A stretch of DNA of 64,000 nt, from NCBI RefSeq assembly GCF_020882245.1, contig NC_083598.1:66005858-66069857 (forward strand), given 5' to 3'. A program made the position numbers and the translations under genes. The DNA comes from Rhopalosiphum padi. Its lineage: Eukaryota; Arthropoda; Insecta; Hemiptera; Aphididae. Positions within the stretch are counted from its first letter, which is position 1. Every line of letters begins with the position of its first letter. Below, piece by piece: positions 39,426 to 51,400 of this stretch. The notes under the pieces are model-generated. The model was not told where the DNA came from. It did no database searches and was given only the letters and a program-made list of their open reading frames with translations.

Positions 39426-41793
39426 ATTCTGACCTGTGTTAGGTCAAGGATGATGTATGCAAAAAGTCCTAAATTAAATACTGTTTTCAGGATGGCTTGC
39501 AAAAAAAGTTTCTCTGCATCCGTATGATAATATATTATGCTATCTATTATTGCTGTTTACTAATACACGTTTTACTGCCTATTGTCACTATTTCTCAACA
39601 TATTAACATTTTTTTTTAAATTAATCAAATGTTATGTGCTTTGTAAAGTATGGAGTGATATTCTAAACCACACCTGATTTGTTTTGATAAAATGATAAGT
39701 TAACTTTATCAACAACCTAAAAAATGTTTTTATTATTATAATTGTTTTTTTTTCAATATTTTTAAATATAATTTGTAACATTATATCTTGTAAATACAAA
39801 AAATGATATTAATTATTTTATGAATAATTAATATCTAGTATTATTTAGATTGTCTATTGAGAATTAATTATTATGTACAATAAACAATTTAAATTAAATA
39901 AAATTAAATATGGAAAATGATAACAATAGGCCTGAATATATTTTATTTTCAGTTAAACATAATTTTCCACTTATTGTTAGTATTATAATTTATTAAGTTA
40001 TTCACTAACTTAATTAATATTTTTGTCTTATTTATGTTTTTTATTATTATTTTATCCTTATAATATATTAAATAGGTATATTTCCTTTTGTGTTAATCCT
40101 TTTAATGTGTATTGTTTTCAATGTAAAATAATATCCTAAATGGTTTTCCTTATATTTAATGTCGAGCACAACTTGAAAAACAAGAAACATAATTTATAAA
40201 ACTGATTCATTGAAGTGATGAGTTTTAAAGGTATTATTGTGTTGTCTGTCTGGTGGCTTCAATCCGGTTCGGAGCGGCATGTTCTTTTGAATTAATTATG
40301 CTGCACATGGATTATTGGTAACAACGTCCAAGGAGAAAATGTCGCTCCGCTCAAGGAAGGTGAGATAAAGCTCCATTCAGCAACACAGGAGTTTTATGTC
40401 TATGAAATTTAAGTTAAATGAAGAATATAACATTTAAACCATTAAAACTGTGATATACTTTTATTTTCTTTAATAATAAGTAGACATAGAACTGTTGAAT
40501 ATTTTACATTGAACGAAACAATTTTTTTATGATATTTTAAATTTAATTTAGTATGGTTTAACTTGTAATTAAACGTTTTTGTGTTCGACAATCATATAAA
40601 TCCTTCTTAAATTTGTTGAGTTTCTAATATTAATACTTTAATGTTTATTTTCAGTCCTAAAATCGTATTGAACATAAATCATATTTTTTTTAATAGGCAT
40701 AAATGCGTAATCCTAATTTTTAAATTTAAAAGAAAAACCAAGATTTTCATTTTTATATATATTTTTAATTTTTCAGATGTGGGCCCACACTTAGTTTATA
40801 AAAATGGGCAACTTTGGCCACAAGATGTGCCATTGCCACAATCTAAAAGTGGACAATATGATTCAAATGATCCGTGTTTTTCTCCAGAAAATGCTCCTCA
40901 GTTCCCTGCATATTTTAAAGATGCCAAAGGTAACAAAAATTAATTGACTTATTATTATAAATTAATATATGTATTCCTCTTTAGGCGTTGTACATGAAAT
41001 TTTTGGCCAGGCTGGTAAAAGTCTACCTGATGTAATCCAACATGGTCGCAGTGCTGGTATGCCACTTTATGTTCGTTGTCCAATTTGTAATAAAGAATTT
41101 AAACAGAAGTCTACTTTACTTCAGCATGGTTGCATTCATATAGAATCTCGACCTTACCCTTGTGTTGAGTGTGGTAAACGATTTCGACAACAATCACACC
41201 TCACCCAACATCTACGTATACATTCAAATGAAAAACCGTTTACTTGCATTTATTGTGGACGGAATTTCAGACAACGCACTATATTAAATCAACATTTACG
41301 TATACATACCGGTGAAAAACCATATAAATGTTTGCAATGCGGAAAGGATTTCAGGCAGAAAGCCATTCTTGATCAACACACAAGAACTCATCAAGGAGAA
41401 AGGCCATTTTGCTGTCCAATGCCAAATTGTCGTCGTCGGTTTGGTACTGAACAGGAAGTAAAACGTCACATTGATAACCATATGAACCCTCATGCTAATA
41501 AGCGTAGATCCGATAGTGGCAAACCAGGCAGACCACCACACTTAAATACTATACTCAACCAACCATCTGGCATAGTGAAACCTGAGTTGTACTTCCCTCA
41601 GTGTTATGGAATGCCTTCACCTTTTGCAAACCACCATCATCCCCAACAGAGTTTTGTGTCTTCTTCTCCGGTTAATCATGTTCCTCCACCTCCATCAGAA
41701 TTTAAAGATGCAAGAACAGTAGTTAACAATACGACAGATTTTAAGTCACCTGCAAACCTAACAACTGCTGCACCAATAGCAGTTGTTCAATAA
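33750..41793 (+). CDS. C2H2 zinc-finger transcription factor, isoform B (second cassette)
   Basis: Alternative product joining the shared exon 33,730-33,837 to exons 40,777-40,929 and 40,985-41,793 (349 residues; every junction phase 1, GT-AG). The leader exon begins DVGPHLVYKNGQLWPQDV, clearly homologous to ENGAPYVIYNKDG of isoform A. The final exon carries five C2H2 fingers (about residues 110-250). Four align one-to-one with those of isoform A (QKSTLLQ, QQSHLTQ, QRTILNQ, QKAILDQ). The fifth is divergent (CPMPNCRRRFGTEQEV). A His/Pro-rich tail follows. The stop at 39,425 ends cassette one, so the two cassettes cannot be in one continuous reading frame and must be alternative 3' ends, or cassette two must have its own promoter. 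Confidence 0.78.
33838..37619 (+). other. large intron of the zinc-finger gene
   Basis: AT-rich and without convincing exons. A Charlie-like hAT right end (gggaacctctgatc near 35,616) and a cagcggcgaatct motif near 36,706 hint at decayed transposons. The open frame at 35,615-35,803 shows no coding character. Confidence 0.5.
37620..37971 (+). promoter_or_regulatory. probable internal promoter of the zinc-finger gene
   Basis: A GC-richer block (ccgcccggccgcggtaccgg near 37,643) lies in an AT-rich intron, directly upstream of a short exon whose ATG-initiated frame splices in phase to cassette A. This is the expected arrangement for an alternative promoter with its 5' UTR. Confidence 0.45.
37972..38011 (+). 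CDS. alternative first coding exon for cassette A
   Basis: ATG at 37,972 opens MIINSQETPKPDE, ending in phase 1 at the donor GAAG|GTATTT. Joining it to 38,131 gives ...PKPDEENGAPYVIYNKDG with no stop. This would replace the 29-residue MAINFS... N-terminus. An upstream ORF at 37,797-38,006 overlaps it in another frame. The exon is short, so support rests on phase, donor and its position beside a GC-rich block. Confidence 0.45.
39426..40776 (+). other. sequence between the two zinc-finger cassettes
   Basis: It holds the 3' UTR of isoform A and the intron leading to cassette B. It is mostly AT-rich, but about 40,230-40,385 is notably GC-richer and ends in a good donor (GGAAG|GTGAGA, 40,359/40,360). 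The frame in phase 1 reads ...NNVQGENVAPLKE without an ATG. It could be an unrecognised alternative exon or a promoter/5' exon for cassette B. Confidence 0.4.
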
Positions 41794-44700
41794 AATTTGA
41801 GTTAATTAAAGTGTACGGTTACTTGTCAATTATGGTTAGTACATAAAAGTGGTGAATGTGATATATTCTGAACCTTTTGAATGGATAATTGGTTATTTTT
41901 GTTAATGACAAAACAGATTTAGTCCATAAAACATTAGTTGTGGGAAGTTATTTGTCAAAAAGACTTAATTCCTTGCGTTACCATGTTGTTCTCTCTAAAA
42001 TATTCTTAACTAATACATGTTACCAATAAAATATAACACATAATACTATGGTCATGTCTGTTGTATATAGTCTTAACAGATTTAAATTAATGACATATTT
42101 AAATATTTTTTCCTTAACATTTTTAATTTTGTTATAGAATTTTAATTTTTTGTTATTTTTCTTCATATTTTATGTTTTTTTTTTCGATAAACTAAAACCT
42201 TACCTTACACTTCAAAAATATGTCTTAATATCATTATTACCCTATTGGATAACTATTATTATAGTTTTAAATTTAAAGTTCAACTAAAAATATAAATTAT
42301 CTGACTATTCAAATAACTTAATGTTGAAAGTCTATGTATAAATACTAAATAGATACTTATTTTTGTACTCTCATTGTTAATTCAATAGTCATTCTTATTG
42401 AAAAACTTAGGATAAAGGAAATTTTATTCACAATAATCATACTCCTGCTAATATTGTCTATGTTATAATTAAAATAATTAAGACTTTATTAGTCTATTCT
42501 TTTTTTCCAAAATTATTATATGTACTGTTTTGCTCATTAATTTAATAACCTAATGGAATTAGTAGACTTTGCTAACTATGCATGTATCTTTAAACCAAGA
42601 AAAATGTATGCTATTCAGTATGTTTTTTGTATGATCACATTTTTGTTTCCCCGTTTATAAGAATGTTTTGTACATATGATGAAAAAAATAGGTTAAACAG
42701 ACATTAAAATGTACATATTATGAATGTATACGTTTAAGAGGTTATAATTTTTTTAAAAATAAGATTTTTTAATATTTATTATTTAAAATTAGAATAGCCC
42801 TACGATATATAGGGAAATTTATTTATTTTTTTTACCTACCAAATTGTTAAACCACAAGTTATAATGTGATTTGTCTGAAAAAATGCATATTATAATAAAA
42901 AATAAATTGTGTGCTATCATAATAGCAATATTGTATAATGTAATATTCTTGTGAATCTTTTATTTTTATATTCAGTTGTTTCAAATGTGACAACATAAAA
43001 TATTTGTGATTCCAAAAAATGAAAATTATATTGTATAACCAATTAAAAATACAAATGAGCTTCTACAACAATTTTATCTTCCTTTCCTATACAAATTAAT
43101 AATACAAATTTTAAATTTATCTTATAAATTTAAGTACTTACCTTAATAATTTAAAGGTTTAGATAAATCTAAAGTCAAGATAATATTATTTTTAAAGAAC
43201 TAAATCTTTTTCAAAGAAGGTACATACAAGTATTTTATAAATAATTTATGCAATATTATTTTAATATTCTTTTATAATGTAGGTACATATATTAAGTAGG
43301 TACCTATTTAAGATTTATTTTTTTACATACGCATCATAGTTTACCATTATCAATTTAAAACATTTGCTATTCAGTTACCTATTTATTAGGTGAATAAAAT
43401 TTAATATTCAATGCTTCAGAGATTTTACTATTGGGTTGTCTCTCTCATGTCTTTCATGTATATTTGTTTCCGTTCATAATTCATCTAATTTATCTATTAT
43501 ACTATTATTAATATAGAATGTTGGGACTAAAAAATATAATAATAATTGGGAATATTTCAAATATTTTATAGAACTAAACATGCAATTATATGGGAAATAC
43601 ATATTTTTATTCAACATACTCATTAACTCATACAATATTATGATGTATTCGGCTGTTTCAAAATTCAAAGTGTTCAAACTAGGTATATCATATTTGAGTA
43701 TAAGGAACAATGAAACCTATACATGATTATTGATTAAGATTAATAATAATGTACTTATACTTTTTAATTGTTTAATTTTAATAAATTGTTAGCCTTTTTT
43801 TTAATACTTATAGCTTACCTATATGTTCTTGTATGAAGATGTTGAAAGTGAATTTAGAAGACTTAAAATTGAAATAATGCTCATAATTAACAAAAAAAAA
43901 CATTTTTTTTTTATTAATATTAAAAGTAGGTATTTATCAAAGAGATCAGCTTAGCTGCCCTGAAAATATAAACTAAATAATTTTTGTTTTTTATAATTGA
44001 GTAAATAAATAAAATTAAAGCTATACTGCTATACAAATATATATATTATATAATATTAAATTATTATATAGGTATATGTATTTATATTTTATATTTTAAT
44101 TTAACCAACACCCATCCTAAAGCTATTTTAGGTATTATGTTAGTAATTTGATTATGTAGGTATTATATGATAATAGTTTAGATAACTTAGTAATTATCAT
44201 GTTTTAAAATTACTTTTGTGATTTTGTTATATTATGCAATTAATATTCAAAAGCAGAAATTGTTTGCTATTTATAGTAAATTGAATTATGTTATCGACCA
44301 ATTATTATAAAATACAAAATATGTCTTACGTATATTTTTTGACACTGACAAAATATCACTTTCCACGGCACGATTTCGTGATAGAAATATAAAAGACATA
44401 ACTGTGTGGGGATATTGGTTTACGGATGTGCCGTATGCTTTAAATTTTATGTTATTCAAACATTTAAGTTTAACAAATTTACATTTACTGGGTAACTTAG
44501 ATCAAACGATAGATAATGGACACGGTGAAAACGAGTGTTGTCTTTAAAATTCTATCTGTATGCCATAACAGGAAAGTGGTAAGTTAGAAACTGGTGAACT
44601 GCTAATTAGGACAGTTCAGCTGCCTAAATCACGGGTAATGTACACACTATATGATATTAATATTGCAAATAGCGCGGACACGCCACACACTGCCTCGGAA

Positions 44701-45399
44701 ACGGTAAATCGTCTATCATGTAATGCGTCTGCCGCCCGGCTGCGTTAACCGTATAAATCATGGGTAATTTAATATAATATCATTATATTATACAATTATT
44801 TATGCATTATGCAATTACTGATATACAATATACTCATAGATAATAATTCTTTATTATCAATGGATATAGTATTACAATATACGAATATACAGTAGGTATT
44901 ACGGTAATAATAATAATTAAAACGTCTTAAAAAGTTTGTACCAACAACTTACTGTCTATAGCTATTGCCTATTAGCTAAAGTTAAGATAATTTTATCACA
45001 GAATATACGAAATGACTATCTCGTTGCAGTATTAGTAAGTGGTCATACTGAATCGTTGGTAGAAGTATTTCAAGTATTAAGTTGCTGTCGCGTGATTCCA
45101 TCGGTAGACATGACAGCCATCGATCATCCAATTTCATAAATGCCATGGTTAAATAACTTTTTTATTCCATGCGGCATGTGTGTCACAACTGATCCAAAAT
45201 GTAAAATATTGCTGACTTACAAATTTATTTAATATTTAGCATTTGCCCATACCCCATGGGAAGTGTCTTTTCATGACTTTCCTGCCGTCCACCGTCGGTA
45301 GACAGTTTATTTATTTTTTTGACTTTTATGACTGAACAGTTGAAGAAAATCATTCATAAACATTACGCAGATATTGGATGAACGGTTTGTAATTTTCCG
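41794..45399. other. 3' UTR of isoform B and intergenic sequence
   Basis: AT-rich 3' region with many AATAAA-like sites and no clear genes. GC-richer patches from 44,340 (notably 44,660-44,760) mark the approach to the promoter of the ZAD zinc-finger gene. Confidence 0.5.
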
Positions 45400-45509
45400 T
45401 CGACAATAATTCGCTAACGACGTTCAGCTGCATTATAATTCGGCGGAAACGACACTAAAATTGTAATAAATAATTTAGAACTTTTGGCAACATTTTTTCG
45501 AAGACGACC
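45400..45509 (+). promoter_or_regulatory. probable non-coding first exon of the ZAD gene
   Basis: A GC-richer stretch ending in a strong donor (gacgacc|gtaagtat at 45,509/45,510). The next acceptor is directly in front of the ATG at 48,485, which implies a 5' UTR exon here and an intron of about 3 kb. The upstream limit is a guess. Confidence 0.4.
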
Positions 45510-46421
45510 GTAAGTATATTCCGTTTTTGATCGGGTTATGTAATTGTTAAATTATATAGGTACGCGTTTCCATCATGGATGTAATAATTTATTACGTTTT
45601 CGTAGTAAATTGGTTACTGCGGCACTATACGTTGATTGTTTGTAATATAACTTATGCTCACGGGATTCGGGTTGTTTCACTTAACCGGCTACACTCATTT
45701 TTTAATACAGTTTTTGTACGGATTTAGGCATTTTACACTGCATTCTTACAATAATTTTATTTTGTCCATGTAGGTACTATAGTATTTATAGGTACGGTAC
45801 CTCTTAATTTTTTTTATCGTAGTAGATTTCAATTTTTAACACCAAATTATATTTTTAATTTTATAACTACAATAACCAGAATATTTGTCGAATGCATTAA
45901 AATCAAATGTTGAATAATCAATAAATAATTTTTTTTTTAAGAAATACCTATCATTATTTAAAGTTTAGGCGAGCATTTAAGATTTAACCGAGGCCAAGAC
46001 TAGATTTGACGGAGTGTCTTAGGGCACTTGCCCCGGACAGCAGATATTTGAGGGGCATCCAGATCCGGATGCCTGAATACTATGAAAAATGTAAAATATT
46101 TTGACCCCCGGTTTAGGAAATTTATATAAAAATATATCACCTTCAAAAATAAATATTGATTTGTTTTGTATTAATATAATTTGGGGTTCAAAATTAATAC
46201 GTCAAGGTCAAGATGTCACTTGAGTACTTGGAAACAAAATGATATTCGGGCATCCAGCGAATTCAAAATATATTAGGATATATCTAGATATAAACGTTTG
46301 AATAGGTAGTTATATGATTTACCAAACATTAAAATATTTTAGTCTAAAAATTATAGCAACAGCATAGAAGAAAATGATTACAAGGAAACAACCCAGCAAA
46401 TGAATAAATTTTGTACTCATG

Positions 46422-47046
46422 CAGTGGCGTAGCCAAGGGAGCACAGGGATCATGTCCCCCACCTCATTGGCCGTATCATATATTATATAATAAAAACAAA
46501 TAATCGTAAATTAATTAATTTTGGCTATGTACCGGTTTGGAGTTTAAATTAAAAAAAAATTTATTTATTGTTTATTAAAACACCGTGGATTGATAAGCGT
46601 GTCACATGCTAGCTGTATAATATCATATGCTGATATTGTGTGATGCTTAGATGTTAGATCATATACTTGTATGCGATTTAAGGTGTGACGAGTCGTTGAA
46701 AAGATTATAATTAATAATCTATAGATACCTATAACATTATAACCTTTTTATCCTTATTAACATTTTAAACGTATTTAAGAGCAACTATGACTGGAGAAAG
46801 ATTAAATGGCTTAGCTCTTGCTAATATAAATAAAGATGATTTTTACTTTGAAGATATCGAAAAATACATTTTACTAGCTTTTATAAAGAGATCTCTAAGA
46901 ATAAGGGTACAAACATTAGATTGGACAAAATAAAAATACTGTTTAAAATATTTGAAAAATTAAAAACACTGTTATTTGAATGTTATTTATTTAATTTTTT
47001 TGTTTTTTGGCACCTCCCCCTTGTAGAAATCCTGGCTACGCCACTG
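46422..47046 (+). mobile_element. non-autonomous hAT element
   Basis: The terminal inverted repeats are cagtggcgtagccaag on the left and, in reverse, ctggctacgccactg on the right. The flanks tactcatg (46,414-46,421) and tactcata (47,047-47,054) match at seven of eight positions, an 8-bp target duplication typical of hAT. Inside is the C-terminal piece of a hAT transposase. The 625-bp length shows an internal deletion of most of the gene. Confidence 0.8.
46787..46933 (+). pseudogene. hAT transposase C-terminal remnant
   Basis: A 48-residue frame begins MTGERLNGLALANINKDD and ends at TAA. The motif ERLNGLAL...NI is typical of the C-terminal dimerisation region of hAT-family transposases. All other transposase parts are missing, so it is a fossil. 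It lies inside the hAT element. Confidence 0.65.
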
Positions 47047-47479
47047 TACTCATATAATCATATATACTATACATAGATAGTATTGAGGTACCTAATATTA
47101 TATTTAATATAAAATGATTAAACTAGTAAACGATAATTGAAAATAACACAACGAGATGTAGATTTCATGTAGATTTCCATAATAATTTAAATTTTAGTTA
47201 CCAAATACTAATTTATTTATTTATTTCGATAAGATATTAAGATGTAGGTACTTAATTTGCTCGTGAGGCTCGAACCTAGGGCGGCAAATTAGTTATGTTA
47301 TTTTATTTTTATTTAAAAAAAATTGAACCATTACTATTTTTCACTCCCCCCTCGACTATACCCGATTATCCATTACTCATTGATGTTAGCCTATTTAAAC
47401 TACGATCCTTGGATAGTATTTAAAAAAAGGGGGTTGTAAACACTGAGCGTGCTTCATCAGGGCGCCGTGAAGGTTAATC

Positions 47480-47930
47480 CGGCACTAAAGCAATAACTAA
47501 GTATTGTTTGGTCTTGATAAATATCATCAAGTTTAACGTTTTCGCCTATTAGTACTAAATTCGATTCTCGTTGAATTACCAGGCCTTTATTTTTATTAGA
47601 AAGATCTTGTAATTTTGTTTGAAGTGTTGCCCCCTTCGATCCAGGAATAGTTTGAATTTTTTTCTTTTATTTCATAAATTATTAAAATATCATATTTTGA
47701 GTTAATAGCTTCTTTATTGCTATCAATGCTATTACTAAAAATTGCAAATTAGTGGATATAAATGTTAATTCATTGACAAAAGTTAGTACCATCTTCAATT
47801 ATATCTAGAACTTTTTTAATACTTTGCGCATCATCCTTTGTCAATCTCTCGATAACTTTTTTATATTTGTTAAAATGATCTGCGTAATATAACGATGCAA
47901 GAATATCATGTCCCCCACCTAGTAAGAACT
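47480..47930 (-). pseudogene. decayed transposase-like coding remnants
   Basis: In the minus-strand frames, stretches such as SLYYADHFNKYKKVIERLTK and LQDLSNKNKGLVIQRESNLV have protein-like composition but are broken by stops and frame changes. They resemble parts of transposon-encoded proteins common in aphids. The exact family is not certain. Confidence 0.35.
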
Positions 47931-48484
47931 GGAACGGGTGGTAAAAGGATATAATTCATTTTCTTTTTAAAAATAGAGATTAGACTTGGTGTTTTTAAGA
48001 ATATTTTCTTCCCATTATCAATTAAAGTAACTTTTGGAAATAACCATTAATTTTTTAATGTTTTTACTCGAAAAAATATAATTACTTGTAAATACATTAA
48101 TACAATAATATGCGATACATTTTGAATTTCGTAAAAATATGCAAAAATATGCGATAACCATTAAATATGTAAAAAAAAAATTCGCTTGTTACTTCAAACT
48201 ATTATGATTTGTAAAGATTTCTGACAATCCAAAAATGTGAAAAGTAACAAAATATGGAATTGCATAGAAATTCACACTCTACTTATAATATATTATAATG
48301 AAATACTTAGAAAAATATTTTTCTTCAGGTTATGAAATAAAAAAATGTATGCCATCATTCAAAACAGTGAAAAATAAAAAACATGATTAAGATAAAAATA
48401 ATTAAAATTAAATATATTTTTTTATATAATGACCTAGGGAAATGTATAAGTAAATAAATAATTCTGAAATTATTGAATTTATAG

Positions 48485-51400
48485 ATGTCATCCAATGATA
48501 AAATTCGAAAACTTTGTCGAATATGTGGTGACGTTGGCTCCATAAATATATTTGGATCATTAGGACAGTCAATGGATTTATCAGAAAAGATAAACACACT
48601 GTTGCCAATAAATGTACGTACCTACTCTTATTTATATAAGATATATTGTTTTTATTTTTTTTTAATTATTTTGATATTATACTTATTATAAAATATTTAA
48701 ATAACAATAATAATGATAATAAATTTTTATTTGGATTGAAGATAGCACTTAACGACCGTCTTTCAATAATGGCATGTAATGCTTGTGTCAATCAAATTAA
48801 TACATTGAATCAGATCGTGGGAATAGCTATTCATACCAATGAGTTGATGATCAAACTCCTAGAAAAAAAAGATAGCGTAAGAAATTAGCCAAATTGGTGT
48901 GGTTAATAATTTAATATTATAGTAAAATATATGTTATATACTAGGAGTCTAGATACTTACGTACACTGATAAGTATATAGATACGTTATATGTAGGCATG
49001 ACGTAGCGCCGTAAAGTTAGATAGGTACTTATGATTGGGCCGTTATTGGTTAAAGGAATAATTTGTGTGTGATTCTAAATTTGTTTTATAAAAATATAAA
49101 TGTCTGTTCGGTGCACAGTACTATAATATAAGTATACACGTGTAGTACACATTTCCAAAGATCTGTCCAGTGTCCAACATAGTATATAGTACCTACTTAC
49201 ATTCAGCTACGCTTACGTATTTAGTATCTATTATACTATATACCTACTAATTTATTATGGTTATGATTGTTATGAATCATATATCATAAACATAGGTGAT
49301 TGATATAGAATATAAGTATTAAGTAACATATAAGCTAATTGAATACATCCTAATAACTATAAGTAGTTTTTATACAAAAATTATACACTTAAAAAAATAG
49401 GTATATAAAATTAAGAAGACTTCGTAGTTATAATTTCTTAGTTAGGCCTTATGGCTTACTGCTTAGGGTACTTAACTATAATAAAAATGTTAAGTAGATT
49501 CATATTTTACTATTTTAATGATTTTTTATACTATATTCATCAATATAATATAAATATAAAATATTAATAACAAAAATAAGAAATATTTAATGTATTTTTA
49601 ATTCCATTTTTTGTATAAGCAGAACTTTCAAGAAAGGATGTTGCAACTTTGTCGTATTTGTGGAAATCCTGGATTATTGTATATTTATAATCAACTTGAT
49701 GAAAATTCAGTGAGCTTAGCTGATAAGATGAACTCGTTTTTAACGCTGAAAGTAATTTTTTTCATGTTATATATTAATAATATATTAATTTTGACAAACT
49801 TTTTTGGCATAATATCTATATGTTAATTTTGTTTAAAAAATCGATATCTTGTTTCTAGTATTTTCGTCTTTATGTGATATAATTGCATATTTATTTTTAG
49901 GTGTCTCCTGTTGATCAACTATCATTAAAAATTTGTCAAAATTGTATCAATCAAGTAGAAGATGTATACCCCATATTTGAGTTTTGTCATAACACTACAA
50001 AACTAATGTCGATGGTGGTTGGAAATATACCACGGGATACTATGAATGTAAGAAGTTATTATATCATAAGTTAAGATTATGGGAATATATTTGTAAATAC
50101 TGTTTTTAGTAGGTAACATCATATTTTTAAAAATTTTCTCGCTGCATTAATTAATCAATACGTATGTCTATTGTTGCTTAAACAAATTATTCATATAAGT
50201 GAATATTATAAATCTATTTTTATCTATCGTTATTATTTTCAGTAGGCGATCCATTTACAAATCAATTATATTTATGTTTACATTGTATCTTGTATGGTTT
50301 TGGAACGGTCAAAATGTGTGGTGGGTCATATAATTTAAAAAAGAAAAATACAGTACTCGTATTGTCCATCATTAACTGTATACTTATAAAATTAACATTT
50401 TTCACGTATATGGTGTATACATTTTTTATAAATATTCAAAATATTAGTTATAATTAGTATGCACTGTAATCGTTGTATACCTTACTCTTCAATTATAGGG
50501 TACCTACATCTCTTAACTTAAGGGCGGCACCGTTTTCGGCCAAAATGAACCTTTCCCTTTTCAGCCATTCTGGTATGTCCGTTTTCGGTCAATACACTGG
50601 TTTGGTCACCAATGAAATATTCTTCACGGTTTTTTTATATTAAACTACCAATTTAATATATAATAATCATATAATATTAATAATTTAAATTTATATCAAG
50701 TAACAAAAAACATAAAATTATAAGGATATTTAATTTTTTTTATAATTATAGAAAATATTTTTAATTAATTCCATTCGTGTTATTTCTCCTCTCTCATATT
50801 TTGTTATACTGGTATGGTTTTTATCCTGACGACTTCAAACTTTTTTTTTTTGATAATGTTGGAATATCCGCACTTCGTATTTTTACATATTATAATTCTA
50901 TTTTAATTTAATTTATTATATTCAACCAATACATAATTGGAGCGGAGTCTGGTTAAAATATGAATGATAATAGACTCGCATGCATTTGTGGTTCTAGTAA
51001 AGTCAGAAGAGCCTGATACCCAAATAGTAGGAGGAAATATGCTTTCTTCACTAATAAAAGTGTCTGTTAAATAATTACAGTATGATTTAAATTTATTATC
51101 ATCAGGACATATTGACATTAAATCTTCGACAAAACAATCTTCTACATAGATATTCTATACACCTAATTAGTAGTTATTACTTTTATCGCTTTTCTCGACC
51201 ATTAGCGTATAGATGTCGGATTATCCATAATATTTTTATTTAAAATATATCTATAATTTTATGCTTTTTGTATAAATTGATAATTATAATATAACTTTTG
51301 TTTTTATATTTTTTACTTAATTTAATATATAAATATTAAATTGGTAGTTTAACAAAAAAAACGTGAAGAATATTTCATTGGTGACCAAAATAGTGTACCT

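Larger units (their letters stand above)
45510..48484 (+). other. probable 5' UTR intron of the ZAD gene, rich in transposon debris
   Basis: It contains a well-delimited hAT element (46,422-47,046), decayed transposase-like frames on the minus strand (47,480-47,930) and shorter transposon-like scraps around 45,990-46,130 and 47,260-47,480. It ends with the acceptor tttatag directly before the ATG at 48,485. Confidence 0.45.

Noticed and set aside
40250..40290. Possible tRNA-derived B-box-like sequence (ggttcggagcgg)
   Set aside because: It does not match the GGTTCGANNCC consensus and no A box or cloverleaf could be found.
41296..41541. Minus-strand open frame within the zinc-finger exon
   Set aside because: It is the antisense shadow of the conserved C2H2 coding sequence.
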